Part shown: one piece after another, positions 55,370 to 56,339 of the stretch
Layout: every line of letters begins with the position of its first letter
How positions within the stretch are numbered: position 1 is the stretch's first letter
Assembly: GCA_001567085.1 (NCBI GenBank)
Contig: LMZS01000059.1
Span: 1-56,339, forward strand
Direction of reading: 5' to 3'
DNA: 56,339 bases
Origin: Chloroflexi bacterium OLB15
GTDB lineage: Bacteria > Chloroflexota > Anaerolineae > Aggregatilineales > Phototrophicaceae
Notes under the pieces: generated by a model
What the model was told of the DNA's origin: nothing
The model's database searches: none
Seen by the model: the letters and a program-made list of their open reading frames with translations, nothing else
Translations under genes and position numbers: made by a program

Positions 55370-56339
55370 TTATCGTTTGGGCGCAGCGCTCACAAGCAAG
55401 CGGGTGGCAACTTCAGCGAGCATCGCCGCGCCAACTGGCATTGCGCTTTCATCAATGTCAAACAGGGGGTTATGATGGGCGCGCTTCACCGCATCCTTTT
55501 TTGCCCCTAGTAAGAACATCGCTCCCGGTGCTTCGCGGGTCATGTAGCTGAAATCTTCGCCACCAAGCGAACGTTCCCGCTCAATCAGCGCGCTTTCTCC
55601 AAATAGATCCACGGCTGTTGATCGGATCAATTCAGTAACCAGCGGATCGTTATAGGTTGAGGGGCAGCCGCGCACAACCTCCAGCTTAAAATCGCCCCCA
55701 AGCGCCTTCGATACGCTCAACGCGCGCTCTACTTCAACGATCAGTTTTTCACGGGTTTCGTCATCATAGCTGCGCAGCGTACCCGAAAGCGTGGCTTCAT
55801 TCGGGATCACGTTTTCCCCGCCGGCTAAGCCAGCGCGTACAGTCCCAATTGTCACCACTGCCGGGCGACTCGGATCAATCCGCCGGGCGCGAATGCCCTG
55901 CAGCGCATTGATGACCTGTCCCAACAGATAAATCGGGTCTATGCCCTGATCGGGGTGTGCGCCATGTGCCCCCTGACCGATGATGGTGGCAAAGAAGTTA
56001 TCCACATTGGCGGTCATATAGCCTGAAGGGGTAAACAACCTGCCGGTCGGCAGGTCGCTATCTACGTGCAGCGCAATGACCCGATCTACGCCCTCTAAAG
56101 CCCCGTCATCAATCATCCGCTGTGCCCCGCTTTTGCCTTCAGCATCGTTGGTTTCTTCGCAGGGTTGAAACAGGAAACGAAGTTCTCCTGCCGGGCGATC
56201 TGGCATTTCAGTGAGTATTTTGGCAACAGCGAGCAAGATCGCGGTATGGCTATCATGACCGCAAGCGTGCATGACACCGGGGTTAACCGAAGTATAGGAC
56301 ACTTCGTTAGCCTCCAGAATTGGCAGCGCATCCATATCT
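55370..56339 (-). CDS. M20-family amidohydrolase, 3' part (start beyond the window)
   Basis: The visible 320-plus residues carry the metal site and dimerisation part of an M20D peptidase/amidohydrolase (amino-acylase or indole-acetyl-amino-acid hydrolase type). They include MDALPI, CGHDSHTA (metal-binding Cys/His/Asp), FQPCEETN with the catalytic Glu pair, and a final SLGGEDFSYM with the metal-binding Glu. The apparent start MDALPI is internal in this family, so about 60-80 residues are missing off the right edge. The residue before the Glu pair is Cys, where Ala is usual. The gene is separated from the J-domain gene by 42 bases on the same strand. Confidence 0.88.
   Translation of the reverse strand, partial: DMDALPILEANEVSYTSVNPGVMHACGHDSHTAILLAVAKILTEMPDRPAGELRFLFQPCEETNDAEGKSGAQRMIDDGALEGVDRVIALHVDSDLPTGRLFTPSGYMTANVDNFFATIIGQGAHGAHPDQGIDPIYLLGQVINALQGIRARRIDPSRPAVVTIGTVRAGLAGGENVIPNEATLSGTLRSYDDETREKLIVEVERALSVSKALGGDFKLEVVRGCPSTYNDPLVTELIRSTAVDLFGESALIERERSLGGEDFSYMTREAPGAMFLLGAKKDAVKRAHHNPLFDIDESAMPVGAAMLAEVATRLLVSAAPKR

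Overview
The window is dense bacterial DNA of moderate GC (low 50s by eye). It has about 50 protein genes, three tRNA genes and no gap longer than 300 bases. The gene content and style suggest a heterotrophic Chloroflexota of the Anaerolineae type: Thr/Pro-rich lipoprotein linkers, several binding-protein ABC transporters, LLM oxidoreductases, a SARP/MalT-like regulator and TPR-membrane proteins. That assignment is inference from gene style; no marker gene proves it.

Layout. 0-2.4 kb: plsX-fabF (lipid synthesis, minus strand). 2.4-8.3 kb: tRNA-Leu, a TPR/membrane protein, a REC-first histidine kinase, a C-terminal processing protease, smpB, tRNA-Arg and tRNA-Glu. 8.3-11 kb: a small ORF, an SRPBCC protein and typA (minus). 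11.1-15.4 kb: a plus-strand run with a membrane protein, an LLM oxidoreductase, a metallo-beta-lactamase-fold protein, a Gfo/Idh/MocA dehydrogenase and an MFS carrier. 15.5-24.6 kb: a sugar-catabolic region with a sugar ABC transporter (binding protein, unusually long permease, single-cassette ATPase) and a lipoprotein. Xylose isomerase is divergent to these, and convergent to it is an SDR / 2-keto-3-deoxy-sugar-acid dehydratase / enolase-superfamily dehydratase operon that looks like an oxidative (Weimberg-type) pentose route. 24.8 kb: a DMT exporter. 26-31.6 kb: a complete livKHMGF branched-chain amino-acid transporter. 31.7-34.6 kb: a ThuA / phosphodiesterase / IMPase / membrane-protein operon. 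34.9-38 kb: menA, a SARP-like regulator and a flavin reductase. 38.1-41.7 kb: a heterodimeric ABC exporter. 41.8-45.9 kb: sucAB. 46-48.2 kb: purU and an FAD oxidoreductase. 48.3-56.3 kb: recD2, malQ, hsp20, a sugar isomerase-like TIM barrel, an rmlC-like epimerase, a C-terminal J-domain protein and the 3' part of an M20 amidohydrolase that runs off the window.

How parts fit together. If the oxidative pentose genes are what they appear to be, their product (2-oxoglutarate semialdehyde, then 2-oxoglutarate) would feed the 2-oxoglutarate dehydrogenase encoded by sucAB. The sugar ABC transporter and xylose isomerase share a divergent control region with a strong minus-strand promoter and a repeated motif. 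Regulatory signals are clear in places: consensus sigma70-type promoters before all three tRNAs and the LLM operon, and many hairpin terminators between convergent genes.

The most important technical point is that four minus-strand genes (plsX, the sugar permease, purU, recD2) each carry one single-base frameshift in a homopolymer or GC dinucleotide run. Each is restored in full by changing one base. This looks more like long-read consensus error than gene decay. I found no CRISPR array, prophage, IS element or recognisable defence system. The least conventional items are a permease with a duplicated N-terminal module, a metallo-beta-lactamase-fold protein without its main metal motif, a MalT-like regulator without a P-loop, and a J-domain placed at a C-terminus.
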